30,575 nucleotides of DNA, taken from contig MNEO01000055.1 of the NCBI GenBank assembly GCA_001917735.1, forward strand, positions 1 through 30,575, given 5' to 3'. The position numbers were made by a program, and so were the translations under genes. The notes beneath the pieces were generated by a model. It saw only the letters and a program-made list of their open reading frames with translations, was not told the DNA's origin and ran no database searches. Origin of the DNA: Chloroflexi bacterium 13_1_40CM_68_21. Its GTDB lineage: Bacteria > Chloroflexota > Limnocylindria > P2-11E. Positions 7,866 to 15,603 of this stretch are shown in pieces; positions within the stretch are counted from its first letter, which is position 1; each line of letters begins with the position of its first letter.

Positions 7866-8506
7866 CTCAGTCGATTGGGCCGGATGCCCCCTCAAACCTC
7901 CCGGAGAGCCCGGAAGCGCCGCCGCCCCCGCGGCTCCGAGTGACCAAGGGGACGCCCTGGCGGATCGACGCCGGGAGGCGCGCGAAGTGGTCCGCACCGG
8001 AGTTCGTCTCCACAAATGCCGTCGAGGTCCGTCAGATCGGCGACCCGATCCTCCACGCGCCCGCCAAGAAGCCGCGTCTTCCCCGAACGGAGCTCGAGGC
8101 GATCGCGGCTCGGATGTTCGCATCGATGGTCGCGGCGCGCGGCATCGGCATCGCCGCGCCGCAGATCGGCGTCCCGCTGCGCATCGCGATCATCGACGTG
8201 GACCAGGCGGGCATCGTCGCCGTCGAGCCCAAGATCGAGTGGACGAGCGATGAACAGGAAGAGACGAGCGAAGGGTGCCTGTCGATCCGGGGCATGTACG
8301 GGGTGCTCGATCGACCGCTCGCGGCGCGTCTGGTGGCGAACGACATCAACGGCAAGCGCTTCACGGTGGTCGGCGACGAGTTCGGTGCTCAATGCATGCT
8401 CCATGAGGCCGACCATCTCGACGGCCTGCTCTACGTCGACCGTCTGAAGTCGCGCGAAGATCTGCACCTGGTCGAGCCCGAAGAGGAGGAACCGGTTTCC
8501 GCCTAG
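7862..8506 (+). CDS. def: Peptide deformylase with Pro-rich N-terminal extension
   Basis: Metalloprotease that removes the formyl group from nascent proteins. All three signature motifs are present: GIGIAAPQIG (94-103), EGCLS with metal-ligand Cys139, and HEADH (181-185) providing two His ligands and the catalytic Glu. At 214 aa it is longer than the usual 150-190. The first ~50 residues are a Pro/Ser/basic stretch (PESPEAPPPPRLR) without recognisable fold before VRQIGDPIL, where typical deformylases begin. The ATG overlaps the priA stop (ATGA), which supports this start. Acts together with fmt downstream. Confidence 0.93.
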   Translation: MTQSIGPDAPSNLPESPEAPPPPRLRVTKGTPWRIDAGRRAKWSAPEFVSTNAVEVRQIGDPILHAPAKKPRLPRTELEAIAARMFASMVAARGIGIAAPQIGVPLRIAIIDVDQAGIVAVEPKIEWTSDEQEETSEGCLSIRGMYGVLDRPLAARLVANDINGKRFTVVGDEFGAQCMLHEADHLDGLLYVDRLKSREDLHLVEPEEEEPVSA

Positions 8507-8517
8507 CACAGCGCGCG

Positions 8518-9444
8518 TTGTTCCTCGGCACGCCCGAGTTCGCCGTCCCCTCGCTCGAGGCGCTCGAACGCCTACGCGAGAACGGAACGGTCCAGATCGT
8601 CGGTGTCGTGACGCAGCCCGATCGTCCCGCCTCACGCGGTGTCGTGCGCGAGCCCGCCGTCAAGAAGAGCGCGCGCGACATGGGACTCAGGGTGCTGCAG
8701 CCCGAGCGCCTGGCTCCGAAGGAGGTCGAAGCGCTGCTTGCGCTCCGTCCGGAGCTGCTCGTATGGGCGGCGTACGGCAACCGGATCCCGAAGTCATTGC
8801 TCGATGCGGTCAGCGGCCGGGCCGTCAACGTTCACGCCTCGCTGCTCCCGCGGTGGCGCGGCGCCGCGCCGATCGCGCACGCGATCCTGGCAGGGGATGT
8901 CGAAACGGGCGCCACGCTGATGGAGGCGACCGTGGAGCTCGATGCAGGTCCGATCCTCGCGCAGACGCGGGCGAAGATCAGCGCGAGCGAGAACCGTGGC
9001 GAGCTCGAAGCTCGGCTCGCGGACCTCGGCGCCGAGCTGCTCGAGCGCGAGCTTCCGCGCTATCTCGACGGGAAGCTCGTCCGCCGTCCCCAGGAGCATC
9101 GCCTAGTGACGCTTGCGCCGAAGCTCGATCCGCGAAAGGGAGAGCTCGATCTTTCGCGTCCCGCCGCTGAGCTCGCGCGGGTCGTGCGCGCGTACACACC
9201 CGACCCCGGCGCGTTTATGACCTTCCGCGGCCAGCGCATCGGCCTGGTTCGGGCGACGGTCGTCGGCGGCCGCGGGGTCGATCACGGGACGTTGCAGATC
9301 CGAGACGGCGTTCCGCACATCGCTGCCGGAGCGGGCTGGCTGCGCCTGGATGACGTGAAGCCGGCGGGAAAACGCGCCATGAGCGGCGCGGAGTGGGCAC
9401 GAGGGCTGCGCGATCTCACCGAGCGGGAGCGCGTGCCATCTTGA
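8518..9444 (+). CDS. fmt: Methionyl-tRNA formyltransferase
   Basis: Formylates initiator Met-tRNA using 10-formyl-tetrahydrofolate. The TTG-started product is 308 aa with FLGTPEFAVPSLEAL, the folate/catalytic core NVHASLLPRWRGAAPI (Asn104, His106), TVELDAGPIL (Asp142) and a C-terminal OB-like domain. TTG 8518 is the only ATG/GTG/TTG in frame before the conserved GTPEF. It leaves just two residues ahead of that motif, where other Fmt proteins have four or more completing the first beta strand. The upstream frame reads LAQRALFLGTPEF without a usable start, so a non-standard start nearer 8497-8509 is possible. An AGGAGG run at 8484-8489 lies too far from the TTG to be an ideal Shine-Dalgarno. 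Confidence 0.92.
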   Translation: MFLGTPEFAVPSLEALERLRENGTVQIVGVVTQPDRPASRGVVREPAVKKSARDMGLRVLQPERLAPKEVEALLALRPELLVWAAYGNRIPKSLLDAVSGRAVNVHASLLPRWRGAAPIAHAILAGDVETGATLMEATVELDAGPILAQTRAKISASENRGELEARLADLGAELLERELPRYLDGKLVRRPQEHRLVTLAPKLDPRKGELDLSRPAAELARVVRAYTPDPGAFMTFRGQRIGLVRATVVGGRGVDHGTLQIRDGVPHIAAGAGWLRLDDVKPAGKRAMSGAEWARGLRDLTERERVPS

Positions 9445-9467
9445 GGACAGCCGGTACCCTCGAAGAT
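9438..9467 (+). other. Imperfect inverted repeat at the fmt-rlmN junction
   Basis: ATCTTGAGG (9438-9446) can pair with CCTCGAAGAT (9458-9467) with one bulged base around an 11-base loop. It covers the fmt stop codon and lies just before the preferred rlmN start. There is no T-run, so it is not an intrinsic terminator. It could equally be chance in GC-rich DNA. Confidence 0.25.
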
Positions 9468-9476
9468 CGGGGAAAC

Positions 9477-10544
9477 GTGCAACCGGCGATCAGCGATGTG
9501 ACCGACGCGGAGCTCGTCGCGTGGCTCAAGCAGCGCGGCATGCCCGCGTACCGCGCAAAGCAGATCCGCCGTCACGCGACGCACGGGACGGAGCGAGGCT
9601 TCGATGAGCTGACCGATCTGCCGAGGGCGCTCCGCGACGCGCTCCGGACATCCTTTCACTGGACCTCCGTTCAGCCGGTACGCGAAGAGGCGAGCGCGGA
9701 CGGCGAGACGCGCAAGGCGCTTCTGCGGCTTGCGGATGGTCATCACGTCGAGAGCGTTCTCATGCCGCACCACGGCGCGCGCAACGCGGTATGCGTATCA
9801 ACGCAGGCAGGCTGCCCGATGGCCTGCGCGTTCTGCGCCACCGGCGAGATGGGACTGGTCCGAAATCTGACCGCCGGCGAGATCGTCGACCAGATCCGTC
9901 ACTGGCAGCGCGAGCTCGCCGAGCGGGGCGAGCGTGTTTCACACGTCGTCTACATGGGGATGGGTGAGCCGTTCAATAACTACGACGCGACGCTCGCGTC
10001 GACCCGAACGCTGATAGATCCCGGGTCCTTCGGCATCAGCCCGCGCCGCTTGACGATCTCGACGTGCGGCATCGTGCCAGGCATCGACCAGCTTGCCGAG
10101 GAAGGGCTCCCGATCAACCTGGCCGTCTCGCTCCATGCCCCTGACGATCCGACGCGCGCACGGATCATGCCGATCAACCGCAAGTGGGGCGTCGAGGAGG
10201 TTCTCGCGGCAGCGGCGCGGTACGTGAAGCGGACGAGGCGCCGCGTGACGTTCGAGTATGTGCTGCTCGCCGGCGTCAACGATTCGACCGACACCGCTCG
10301 CGAGCTTGCCGCGCTGATCATGCGGCACGGCCCGACGAAGGACGCTCACGTCAACCTGATCCCGTACAACCCTGGCGCAGGCGGGTTCCGGAGGCCATCG
10401 GTCGAGCGAATGGAAGCCTTCGCCGAGGTCTTGCACGAGCAGGGGATCGCGGCGACCTTGCGCATCAGCAAGGGACAGGACATTGCAGCGGGCTGTGGTC
10501 AGCTCAAAGTCGCAGAGGGAAAAGCCTCGGCCGCGCAGGCCTGA
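9477..10544 (+). CDS. rlmN: Dual-specificity rRNA/tRNA adenine-C2 methyltransferase RlmN
   Basis: Radical-SAM enzyme that methylates C2 of adenine in 23S rRNA (A2503) and tRNA (A37). The 355-aa product from GTG 9477 has GMPAYRAKQI near the N-terminus, the cluster motif C113-xxx-C117-xx-C120 (GCPMACAFCATG), YMGMGEPFNN, and a C-terminal AAGCGQL with the second catalytic cysteine. An alternative TTG at 9441 overlapping the fmt stop would add 12 residues; GTG 9477 is preferred because GGGGA precedes it and its N-terminal length fits the family, though the spacing is short. The neighbour rsmB, usual between fmt and rlmN in Firmicutes, is absent. Confidence 0.93.
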   Translation: MQPAISDVTDAELVAWLKQRGMPAYRAKQIRRHATHGTERGFDELTDLPRALRDALRTSFHWTSVQPVREEASADGETRKALLRLADGHHVESVLMPHHGARNAVCVSTQAGCPMACAFCATGEMGLVRNLTAGEIVDQIRHWQRELAERGERVSHVVYMGMGEPFNNYDATLASTRTLIDPGSFGISPRRLTISTCGIVPGIDQLAEEGLPINLAVSLHAPDDPTRARIMPINRKWGVEEVLAAAARYVKRTRRRVTFEYVLLAGVNDSTDTARELAALIMRHGPTKDAHVNLIPYNPGAGGFRRPSVERMEAFAEVLHEQGIAATLRISKGQDIAAGCGQLKVAEGKASAAQA

Positions 10545-11011
10545 TGCGCCAGATCCAGCGCATGGCATATCGCGTGGCAGGCCGGCTTCCTTCGCCGCTC
10601 AAGCGCCTGATCGTGCGCGTGCACGAAGCGAAGTTCCTCGTGGGGGTCCTCGGTGTGGTCACCGACGCAGAGGGTCGCGTGCTCCTCTTCCGGCACACAT
10701 ACCGGCCGTTCGCACCATGGGGATTGCCGAGCGGGTTGCTCAAGCCGAACGAGTCCCCGGGCGATGCGATCGTCAGAGAGGTCCGCGAAGAGACCGGGCT
10801 CACGGTGGAGTTCGTCGACATCTTGGACGTGCGATCGGCAGCGAGACCGCGGCGGCTCGATGTTTGGCTCCGCTGTCGAGCCCTCGGTGGCACCGTCACG
10901 CCGAGTCCGGAGGTCGAGGACGCCGCGTTCTTCGAGTTCGACTCGCTGCCCCCGCTGATCGTGGAGCAGGAGCGGTTTCTCCGCCAGCACCGCTCGCGCC
11001 TGCAGTCCTAA
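10544..11011 (+). CDS. Nudix hydrolase
   Basis: Pyrophosphohydrolase of unknown substrate. The 155-aa protein carries a complete Nudix box at residues 64-86: G64, E70, R78-E79, E82-E83, G85-L86 (GLLKPNES...REVREETGL). The flanking beta strands (FLVGVLGVVTDAEGRVLLF, then WGLPSG) are normal for the fold. The N-terminal ~25 residues are basic (RVAGRLPSPLKRLIVRVH) and may be an amphipathic helix. Its ATG overlaps the rlmN stop (TGATG), so it ends this operon. Substrate candidates such as dNTPs, ADP-ribose or NADH cannot be separated from sequence alone. Confidence 0.88.
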   Translation: MRQIQRMAYRVAGRLPSPLKRLIVRVHEAKFLVGVLGVVTDAEGRVLLFRHTYRPFAPWGLPSGLLKPNESPGDAIVREVREETGLTVEFVDILDVRSAARPRRLDVWLRCRALGGTVTPSPEVEDAAFFEFDSLPPLIVEQERFLRQHRSRLQS

Positions 11012-11079
11012 GAAGGAAAATTCCGGGTTGCTTCCGATCTGATAGCGGGCGGCCTGGGTCTCACCGATAGCGTCGCCGG

Positions 11080-13350
11080 GTGCTCTCTCGGGCCGCGGCG
11101 ATCTTCCTCGTCTCCTCGGGCGCGCTCCTCTTCCAGGTGGCTCAAACGCGGCTCTTCAGTGCGACATTCGGCTACCACCTGACGTATCTGGTGATCAGCA
11201 TTTCACTCCTCGGCGTTGGCTGGGGCGCGACGCTCAGCGCGCTCTTTGATGCGCGACCGCGGAGACCTTTGCTTGGACATCTCGCTCTCGGCGCGATGGC
11301 CAGCATCGTCCTCGCGCTCTTCGTTCAGACCCATATCGACCCGACGGCCGATCTCGGGCTCGCGGTGACGGCGGCCTATGTCCTCGGGTTTCCGCCGTTC
11401 GCATTCGCGAGCTGGATCGTCGTTCGGAGCCTGCGAGAGCGTCCGGCGCAGGCGGGGACGCTCTACGCCGCGGATCTGGCGGGCGCGGGGGTCGGAAGCT
11501 TGCTCGCGCTTCTCGGTCTTCCGAGCCTCGGCGCGCCCGGGCTCTATGGCCTGGCCGCGCTGCTCGCAGCCGTCAGTGCCGCCATGTGCTTCTCGAGCCG
11601 TGCGCGTCTCTTCCCAATCGCGACGTGCGTCGTGTTGACAACAGTGCTTGCGGCGTGGGGCGACCTTGTCGCGCCGCCCCAAGCCGGACCCGAGAAGAGC
11701 GCCGTGTACGCACCTGACGTCGTGCATCTCGCGACGCGGTGGGACTCATATGCGCGCGTTGACGTCGTTCAGTACGAAGGTCAAACGATCGGGGAGCAGT
11801 ACCGGTACCTCGTGGATCCGGCGTACACAAAGCCACGTCCGGATGCTCATCTCATGTACCTCGACCTCGGAGCAGCGACGCAGATCCTGGACGGCAGCGG
11901 GGACATGAGCGTCGTCCGGGAGACGATCATCGCCGCGCCGTACGAGCTCTTTACCGATCCGGCCGTTCTGGTCATCGGGCCTGGCGGAGGGGTCGACATC
12001 CAGAACGCGCTCGTCCATGGGGCGCGGGCGGTGGACGCTATTGAAGTCAATCGTGCTGTCGTCGGATTGATGCGGGGCGAATTCGCGAGCTACAGCGGCC
12101 ACCTGTACGCGGCGCCGAGGGTCCGCGTCGTCGAGGACGAGGCTCGAAGCTACATTCGCCGTTCCAGCGATCGCTATGACCTGATCGTCATGACTGTCGT
12201 CGACAGCTGGGCCGCGCTCGCGAGCGGTTCGTACGCGCTGACCGAGAGCTATTTGTACACGGCGGAAGCATTCGACGATTACCTCTCGCACCTGAGTGGT
12301 CGGGGCGCCCTCGCCGTCGGCCGCTGGTACCGCGATCCGCCGGTGGAGATGCTTCATACCGTTCAGCTCGCCGCTACGGCCCTCCGGGCGGAGGCCATCT
12401 CCGACGTCTCTGACCGCATGATCGTCCTTCGCTACCGGAATTTCGGCCTCCTCATCGCGCGCCAGGTGCCGTTCGACCGGGACTCCGTCGAGAGGATCCG
12501 TACGTTCGCGACCGCTCGCAGCTTCGTCGTCGCATACGATCCGCTCGCGCCAGCCGGCCCATTCCTGGCGGCCATCAAGGACGATCGGGGAATCCCGGCG
12601 ACCGACGACCGCCCCTTCTTTTTCGCCGCCGACATGCAGGACGGTCGGGTCCCGGCGGCATACGCCATCCTGTTCGTCGCGCTCGTGCCGGCGGTGCTTC
12701 TGTCCTACCTACTTCTCGTGCTGCCGCTGCGACGCACGCTCGGTCCATTGCTTCGAACCAAGGTCGGCCTCGCTACGACGGTGCGCGCTCTAGCCGTCGG
12801 GCTCGGTTTCATCGGGGCGGAGATCGTGCTCCTCCAGCGACTCACCCTGTATCTGGGTCAACCCGCGCTCGCCTTGTCGCTCGGCCTCGCCGCACTCCTG
12901 ATCGGCGCCGCCATCGGATCGGGTTTGTCTTCGAGACTGCCGAACGATCCGGACAAAGCGTCGGCGCTCTGCGCGATCGCCGTGCCGATCGTCCTGTTCG
13001 CGCTGACCTGGGTGGCGGTGATCACCCTGGCATGGCCGCTGGCCGCACGCGCCGCGGTCGCCCTGATGGCATCTGTCGCACTCGGCGTTCCGTTAGGGGC
13101 GGTCTTCCCGAAGGTCGTAGCGGTCGCCGGCGCGACTGATCCGCGACTGGTGAGCTGGGCCTGGGCGATAAACGGCGCGGCATCGGTGATCGGCTCGATC
13201 CTGGCCGTCGCCCTCACGATCAACGTCGGATTCACGGTCGTCGGCTTCGTCGCTGCTGGGTGCTACGCGCTGCCGGTCCTGGTCGGAGGTGTGCGATCCA
13301 GGCGGCTCCGTGTGGAGCGGATCGGGAGCACGTCTACGGTCGCGCCCTGA
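11080..13350 (+). CDS. Polytopic membrane protein with spermidine-synthase-like domain
   Basis: From GTG 11080 the product is 756 aa with three parts. Residues about 1-200 contain some six to seven hydrophobic helices (for example FLVSSGALLFQVAQT, LTYLVISISLLGVGW). Residues about 210-500 form a SAM-type Rossmann domain of the polyamine-synthase superfamily with VLVIGPGGGVDI (around 297-308), AIEVN near 324 and a VVDSWAALAS stretch. Residues about 525-740 contain roughly seven more helices. Such fusions are widespread but functionally unassigned. The Asp-rich DxxD/DP site of true spermidine synthase is not evident, so polyamine synthesis should not be assumed. A TAGCGT hexamer six bases before the GTG and no Shine-Dalgarno suggest a leaderless start. 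Confidence 0.82.
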   Translation: MLSRAAAIFLVSSGALLFQVAQTRLFSATFGYHLTYLVISISLLGVGWGATLSALFDARPRRPLLGHLALGAMASIVLALFVQTHIDPTADLGLAVTAAYVLGFPPFAFASWIVVRSLRERPAQAGTLYAADLAGAGVGSLLALLGLPSLGAPGLYGLAALLAAVSAAMCFSSRARLFPIATCVVLTTVLAAWGDLVAPPQAGPEKSAVYAPDVVHLATRWDSYARVDVVQYEGQTIGEQYRYLVDPAYTKPRPDAHLMYLDLGAATQILDGSGDMSVVRETIIAAPYELFTDPAVLVIGPGGGVDIQNALVHGARAVDAIEVNRAVVGLMRGEFASYSGHLYAAPRVRVVEDEARSYIRRSSDRYDLIVMTVVDSWAALASGSYALTESYLYTAEAFDDYLSHLSGRGALAVGRWYRDPPVEMLHTVQLAATALRAEAISDVSDRMIVLRYRNFGLLIARQVPFDRDSVERIRTFATARSFVVAYDPLAPAGPFLAAIKDDRGIPATDDRPFFFAADMQDGRVPAAYAILFVALVPAVLLSYLLLVLPLRRTLGPLLRTKVGLATTVRALAVGLGFIGAEIVLLQRLTLYLGQPALALSLGLAALLIGAAIGSGLSSRLPNDPDKASALCAIAVPIVLFALTWVAVITLAWPLAARAAVALMASVALGVPLGAVFPKVVAVAGATDPRLVSWAWAINGAASVIGSILAVALTINVGFTVVGFVAAGCYALPVLVGGVRSRRLRVERIGSTSTVAP

Positions 13351-13363
13351 ATCCGGCGCAGTT

Positions 13364-13570
13364 CTAGCGGCGAGCGCGCTCCCGCTTCTTGGCCATACGC
13401 GCGTCTTTCGTCTGGGTGCGACGGCAACGCGTGCACACCAGGAGCTTCACACCGTCGATCACCGCCGGATGCAGGTTCGCGTCGAAACGACGGTGCGTGT
13501 GCACCTTCGAGTGACTGACGTTGTATCCGTATGCGGCGGTCTTGCCGCAAATGGCACAGGCGCGTGGCAT
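13364..13570 (-). CDS. rpmB: 50S ribosomal protein bL28
   Basis: Structural protein of the large ribosomal subunit. The 68-aa sequence begins MPRACAICGKTAAYGYNVSHS and continues with THRRFDANLHPA, both typical of bL28. Two CxxC pairs (CAIC near the start, CTRC near residue 47) make it the zinc-binding C+ form. GGAG lies about eight to nine bases before the ATG on the minus strand. It is convergent with the membrane protein gene to its left and divergent from the FakA-like gene on its right, the latter arrangement being known from Firmicutes (rpmB/yloU-yloV). Confidence 0.95.
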   Translation of the reverse strand: MPRACAICGKTAAYGYNVSHSKVHTHRRFDANLHPAVIDGVKLLVCTRCRRTQTKDARMAKKRERARR

Positions 13571-13590
13571 CGCAGAGGTCTCCTTCGGGA

Positions 13591-15234
13591 ATGCGATCAG
13601 GCCGACGTTATCTCGATGTTACAGTCGCGCGCATCGTTACGCAATTCGACGGCGCGGCTTTGCTGCGTGCGCTCGAGGCCTCGACGGCACGCCTCGAGGC
13701 GCGCGTAGATGAAGTCAATGCCCTCAACGTGTATCCGGTACCTGACGGCGACACCGGGACGAACATGCTTCACACGATGCGCTCCGCCCTCAAGTACGCA
13801 CGCGCCGCGGAGCCGACCCTGCCGGCGATCAGCGCCGCGGCGGCGCAGGGCTCGCTGATGGGGGCGCGCGGCAACAGCGGCGTGATCCTCTCGCAGGTGT
13901 TCCGCGGGGCGAAGGAGGCGTTCGCGAACGGCGATCAGGCCGGAGTCCGCGAGATGCGGCGCGCGGTCGAGCTCTCGCGACGCTACGCCCACGAAGCGGT
14001 CAGCGCCCCGGCGCCGGGGACGATGCTGACCCTCACGGTCGCGATGGAGGATGCCGCGGCCCGCGAGGGCAGTGACGTGCTCGAGCTCCTGAAACACATC
14101 GTCTCCGAGTCCGGTCCCGCACTGGCGCGCACGCGCCAGGAGAACCCGACCAACCGCGCCGCGGGTGTCGTCGACGCGGGTGCGCGCGGCCTGCAGCTCG
14201 TTCTCGAGGGTGTGCTGTCGGGTTTCACGGGCGAGCAGATCCCGCTGAGCCGCATCGAGACCGTCGCGACAAAGGCGCCCGCCACCTCCGCGGCGCCGTC
14301 GTGGGAGGGCGCCTACGACGTGCAGTTCCTGGTCCAGCGACCTTCGCGGCCGATCGCGGAGATCCGAGACGAGATGATGAGGTTCGGCGCGGATTGCGTC
14401 CTTGTCGTCGGCGACGAGTCGCTGATGAAGGTGCATGTGCATACGCTGCAGCCCGATGAGATCGTTCGGATCGGTCTGACCGCCGGACGGATCGCGGACG
14501 TCGTCGTCGAGGATCTCGATGCGATGACCGCCGAGCACGAGCGAACGACGGGCATCGTCGTGGCTCCTTCTTCCCGCGGGCCGGCGGCCCTCGTCGGCGT
14601 CGTCGCCGTCGTCCCCGGTGAGGGATTCGCGGCCGTCGCGCGCTCGCTGGGAGCGTGGCCGCTACCCGGCGGGCCGACGATGAATCCGTCGACGGAGGAG
14701 CTCGTCAACGCGATCAATGCCGCGAACGCAAGGACCGTCGTGGTCTTGCCGAACGATAAGAACGTGATCCTGGCGGCGGAGCAGGCCGCGAAGGTCGCCG
14801 GCGTTCGAGTCCGTGTCGTCCCGACGAAGAACGTGGCGCAGGGCATGGCGGCCCTCGTCGCGTTCGATCCGACAAAGGACCCGGACGAGGTGGCGAAGGA
14901 CATGGCCCAGGTCGCCGAGCGGGCCCACGGCATCGAGGTCACACGCGCGATCCGCGACGCGACGGTCGACGGCGAGCGCGTGCGCCAGGGTGAGGCGATG
15001 GCCCTCCTCGATGGCCGGGTCGTGGCGCACGGAGAGGATGAGGTCGCGGTGCTCTGCGACGCCGCACGCCGGTTGACCGCCGCCGAGATCCTCACGCTCT
15101 ACAGCGGAGCCGGCGTCGACGAGGTACGTGTCCAGCATGCCGTCCAGCGGCTTCGCGCGGCGTGTCCCCGTGTGTCCGTCGAGGTGGCACATGGGGGTCA
15201 GCAATACTACGCTTTCATCGTCGCGGCCGAGTAG
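13591..15234 (+). CDS. fakA: FakA-like fatty-acid kinase / DAK2-domain protein
   Basis: Predicted ATP-dependent kinase that, in Firmicutes, phosphorylates fatty acids presented by FakB. The 547-aa product has the DhaL/DAK2 domain with NALNVYPVPDGDTGTNM (43-59, metal-binding Asp52/Asp54) and GARGNSGVILSQ (91-102), a middle domain with MKVHVHT (around 280-286, matching the FakA catalytic His region), and the C-terminal domain ending LYSGAGVDEV...YYAFIV typical of YloV. ATG 13591 is used; the first ~17 residues are not family-like and overlap a likely rpmB promoter on the other strand, so the true start may be slightly downstream. No FakB (DegV) gene is in the window. Closely tied to plsX/acpP by function. 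Confidence 0.87.
   Translation: MRSGRRYLDVTVARIVTQFDGAALLRALEASTARLEARVDEVNALNVYPVPDGDTGTNMLHTMRSALKYARAAEPTLPAISAAAAQGSLMGARGNSGVILSQVFRGAKEAFANGDQAGVREMRRAVELSRRYAHEAVSAPAPGTMLTLTVAMEDAAAREGSDVLELLKHIVSESGPALARTRQENPTNRAAGVVDAGARGLQLVLEGVLSGFTGEQIPLSRIETVATKAPATSAAPSWEGAYDVQFLVQRPSRPIAEIRDEMMRFGADCVLVVGDESLMKVHVHTLQPDEIVRIGLTAGRIADVVVEDLDAMTAEHERTTGIVVAPSSRGPAALVGVVAVVPGEGFAAVARSLGAWPLPGGPTMNPSTEELVNAINAANARTVVVLPNDKNVILAAEQAAKVAGVRVRVVPTKNVAQGMAALVAFDPTKDPDEVAKDMAQVAERAHGIEVTRAIRDATVDGERVRQGEAMALLDGRVVAHGEDEVAVLCDAARRLTAAEILTLYSGAGVDEVRVQHAVQRLRAACPRVSVEVAHGGQQYYAFIVAAE
13616..13644 (-). promoter_or_regulatory. Candidate sigma-70 promoter for rpmB
   Basis: On the minus strand, TTGCGT (13644-13639), a 17-base spacer and TAACAT (13621-13616) precede rpmB, predicting a start near 13609 and a leader of about 39 bases containing GGAG. 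It lies inside the first codons of the divergent FakA-like reading frame. Three of six -35 and four of six -10 bases match consensus. Confidence 0.4.
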
Positions 15235-15258
15235 GCGGCCCCCCCCTTTTTTGGCCTC

Positions 15259-15288
15259 TTGACGAGTTTAGCGAATTAGCTAAATACT
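15259..15288 (+). promoter_or_regulatory. arsR promoter with overlapping 18-bp inverted-repeat operator
   Basis: TTGACG (15259-15264) is followed after 18 bases by AATACT (15283-15288), six bases before the arsR GTG; TAAATA at 15281 is an alternative -10. Between and across them lies a perfect inverted repeat, TTTAGC-GAATTA-GCTAAA (15267-15284), AT-rich in otherwise GC-rich DNA. Its place over the spacer and -10 is what an autorepressing ArsR-family protein would need. With either -10 the transcript would begin at or within two bases of the start codon. Confidence 0.7.
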
Positions 15289-15294
15289 GATGGC

Positions 15295-15603
15295 GTGCGC
15301 AACGCCGCCCGAGTCTTTCGTGCATTGGCCGACCCCACCCGTCGGCAGATCCTGGAGGAGCTGAAGCGCGGGGAGCTCGCGGCAGGCGAGATCGGCTCAC
15401 GCTTCGCGATCTCGGCGCCATCGATCTCCCGCCACCTCGCGATCCTCAAGGCGGCGGACCTGGTGAGCGAACGCCGTGACGCGAATCGCATCCTGTACCG
15501 CCTCGAGCCGGAGACGCTCATCTCCAGCCTGAACGCCTACCTCAGCGCGGTCTGTCCGACGCAGATGCGGCAGCGGCGGAGGATCGCCGCGCGCCGGGTA
15601 TGA
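15295..15603 (+). CDS. ArsR-family transcriptional repressor
   Basis: The 102-aa protein is a winged helix-turn-helix of ArsR/SmtB type: FRALADPTRRQILEELKRGE at 7-26, then EIGSRFAISAPSISRHLAILK as the recognition region and an NRILYRLEP wing. No cysteine-pair or His metal site like the CxC of ArsR/SmtB is seen; the single Cys is near the C-terminus, so it is likely metal-independent (SdpR/autorepressor-like). The basic C-terminal tail QRRRIAARR is notable. The GTG start lies right after a promoter overlapping an inverted repeat, arguing for autoregulation. Its TGA overlaps the ATG of the epimerase gene, which it probably co-regulates. Confidence 0.9.
   Translation: MRNAARVFRALADPTRRQILEELKRGELAAGEIGSRFAISAPSISRHLAILKAADLVSERRDANRILYRLEPETLISSLNAYLSAVCPTQMRQRRRIAARRV

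Noticed and set aside
6534..8123. 529-codon minus-strand frame opposite priA
   Set aside because: Low-complexity Arg-rich product with no family-like motif; priA on the plus strand is intact throughout.
13344..13361. GCGCC/GGCGC hairpin between the membrane protein gene and rpmB as a bidirectional terminator
   Set aside because: Stem of only five pairs and no T-run on either strand; common by chance at this base composition.
15238..15252. C8T6 homopolymer tract after the FakA-like gene, considered as a terminator
   Set aside because: GGCC flanks could pair weakly, but the C-run sits in the loop and the T-run is not preceded by a proper stem; could also be a sequencing-sensitive tract.
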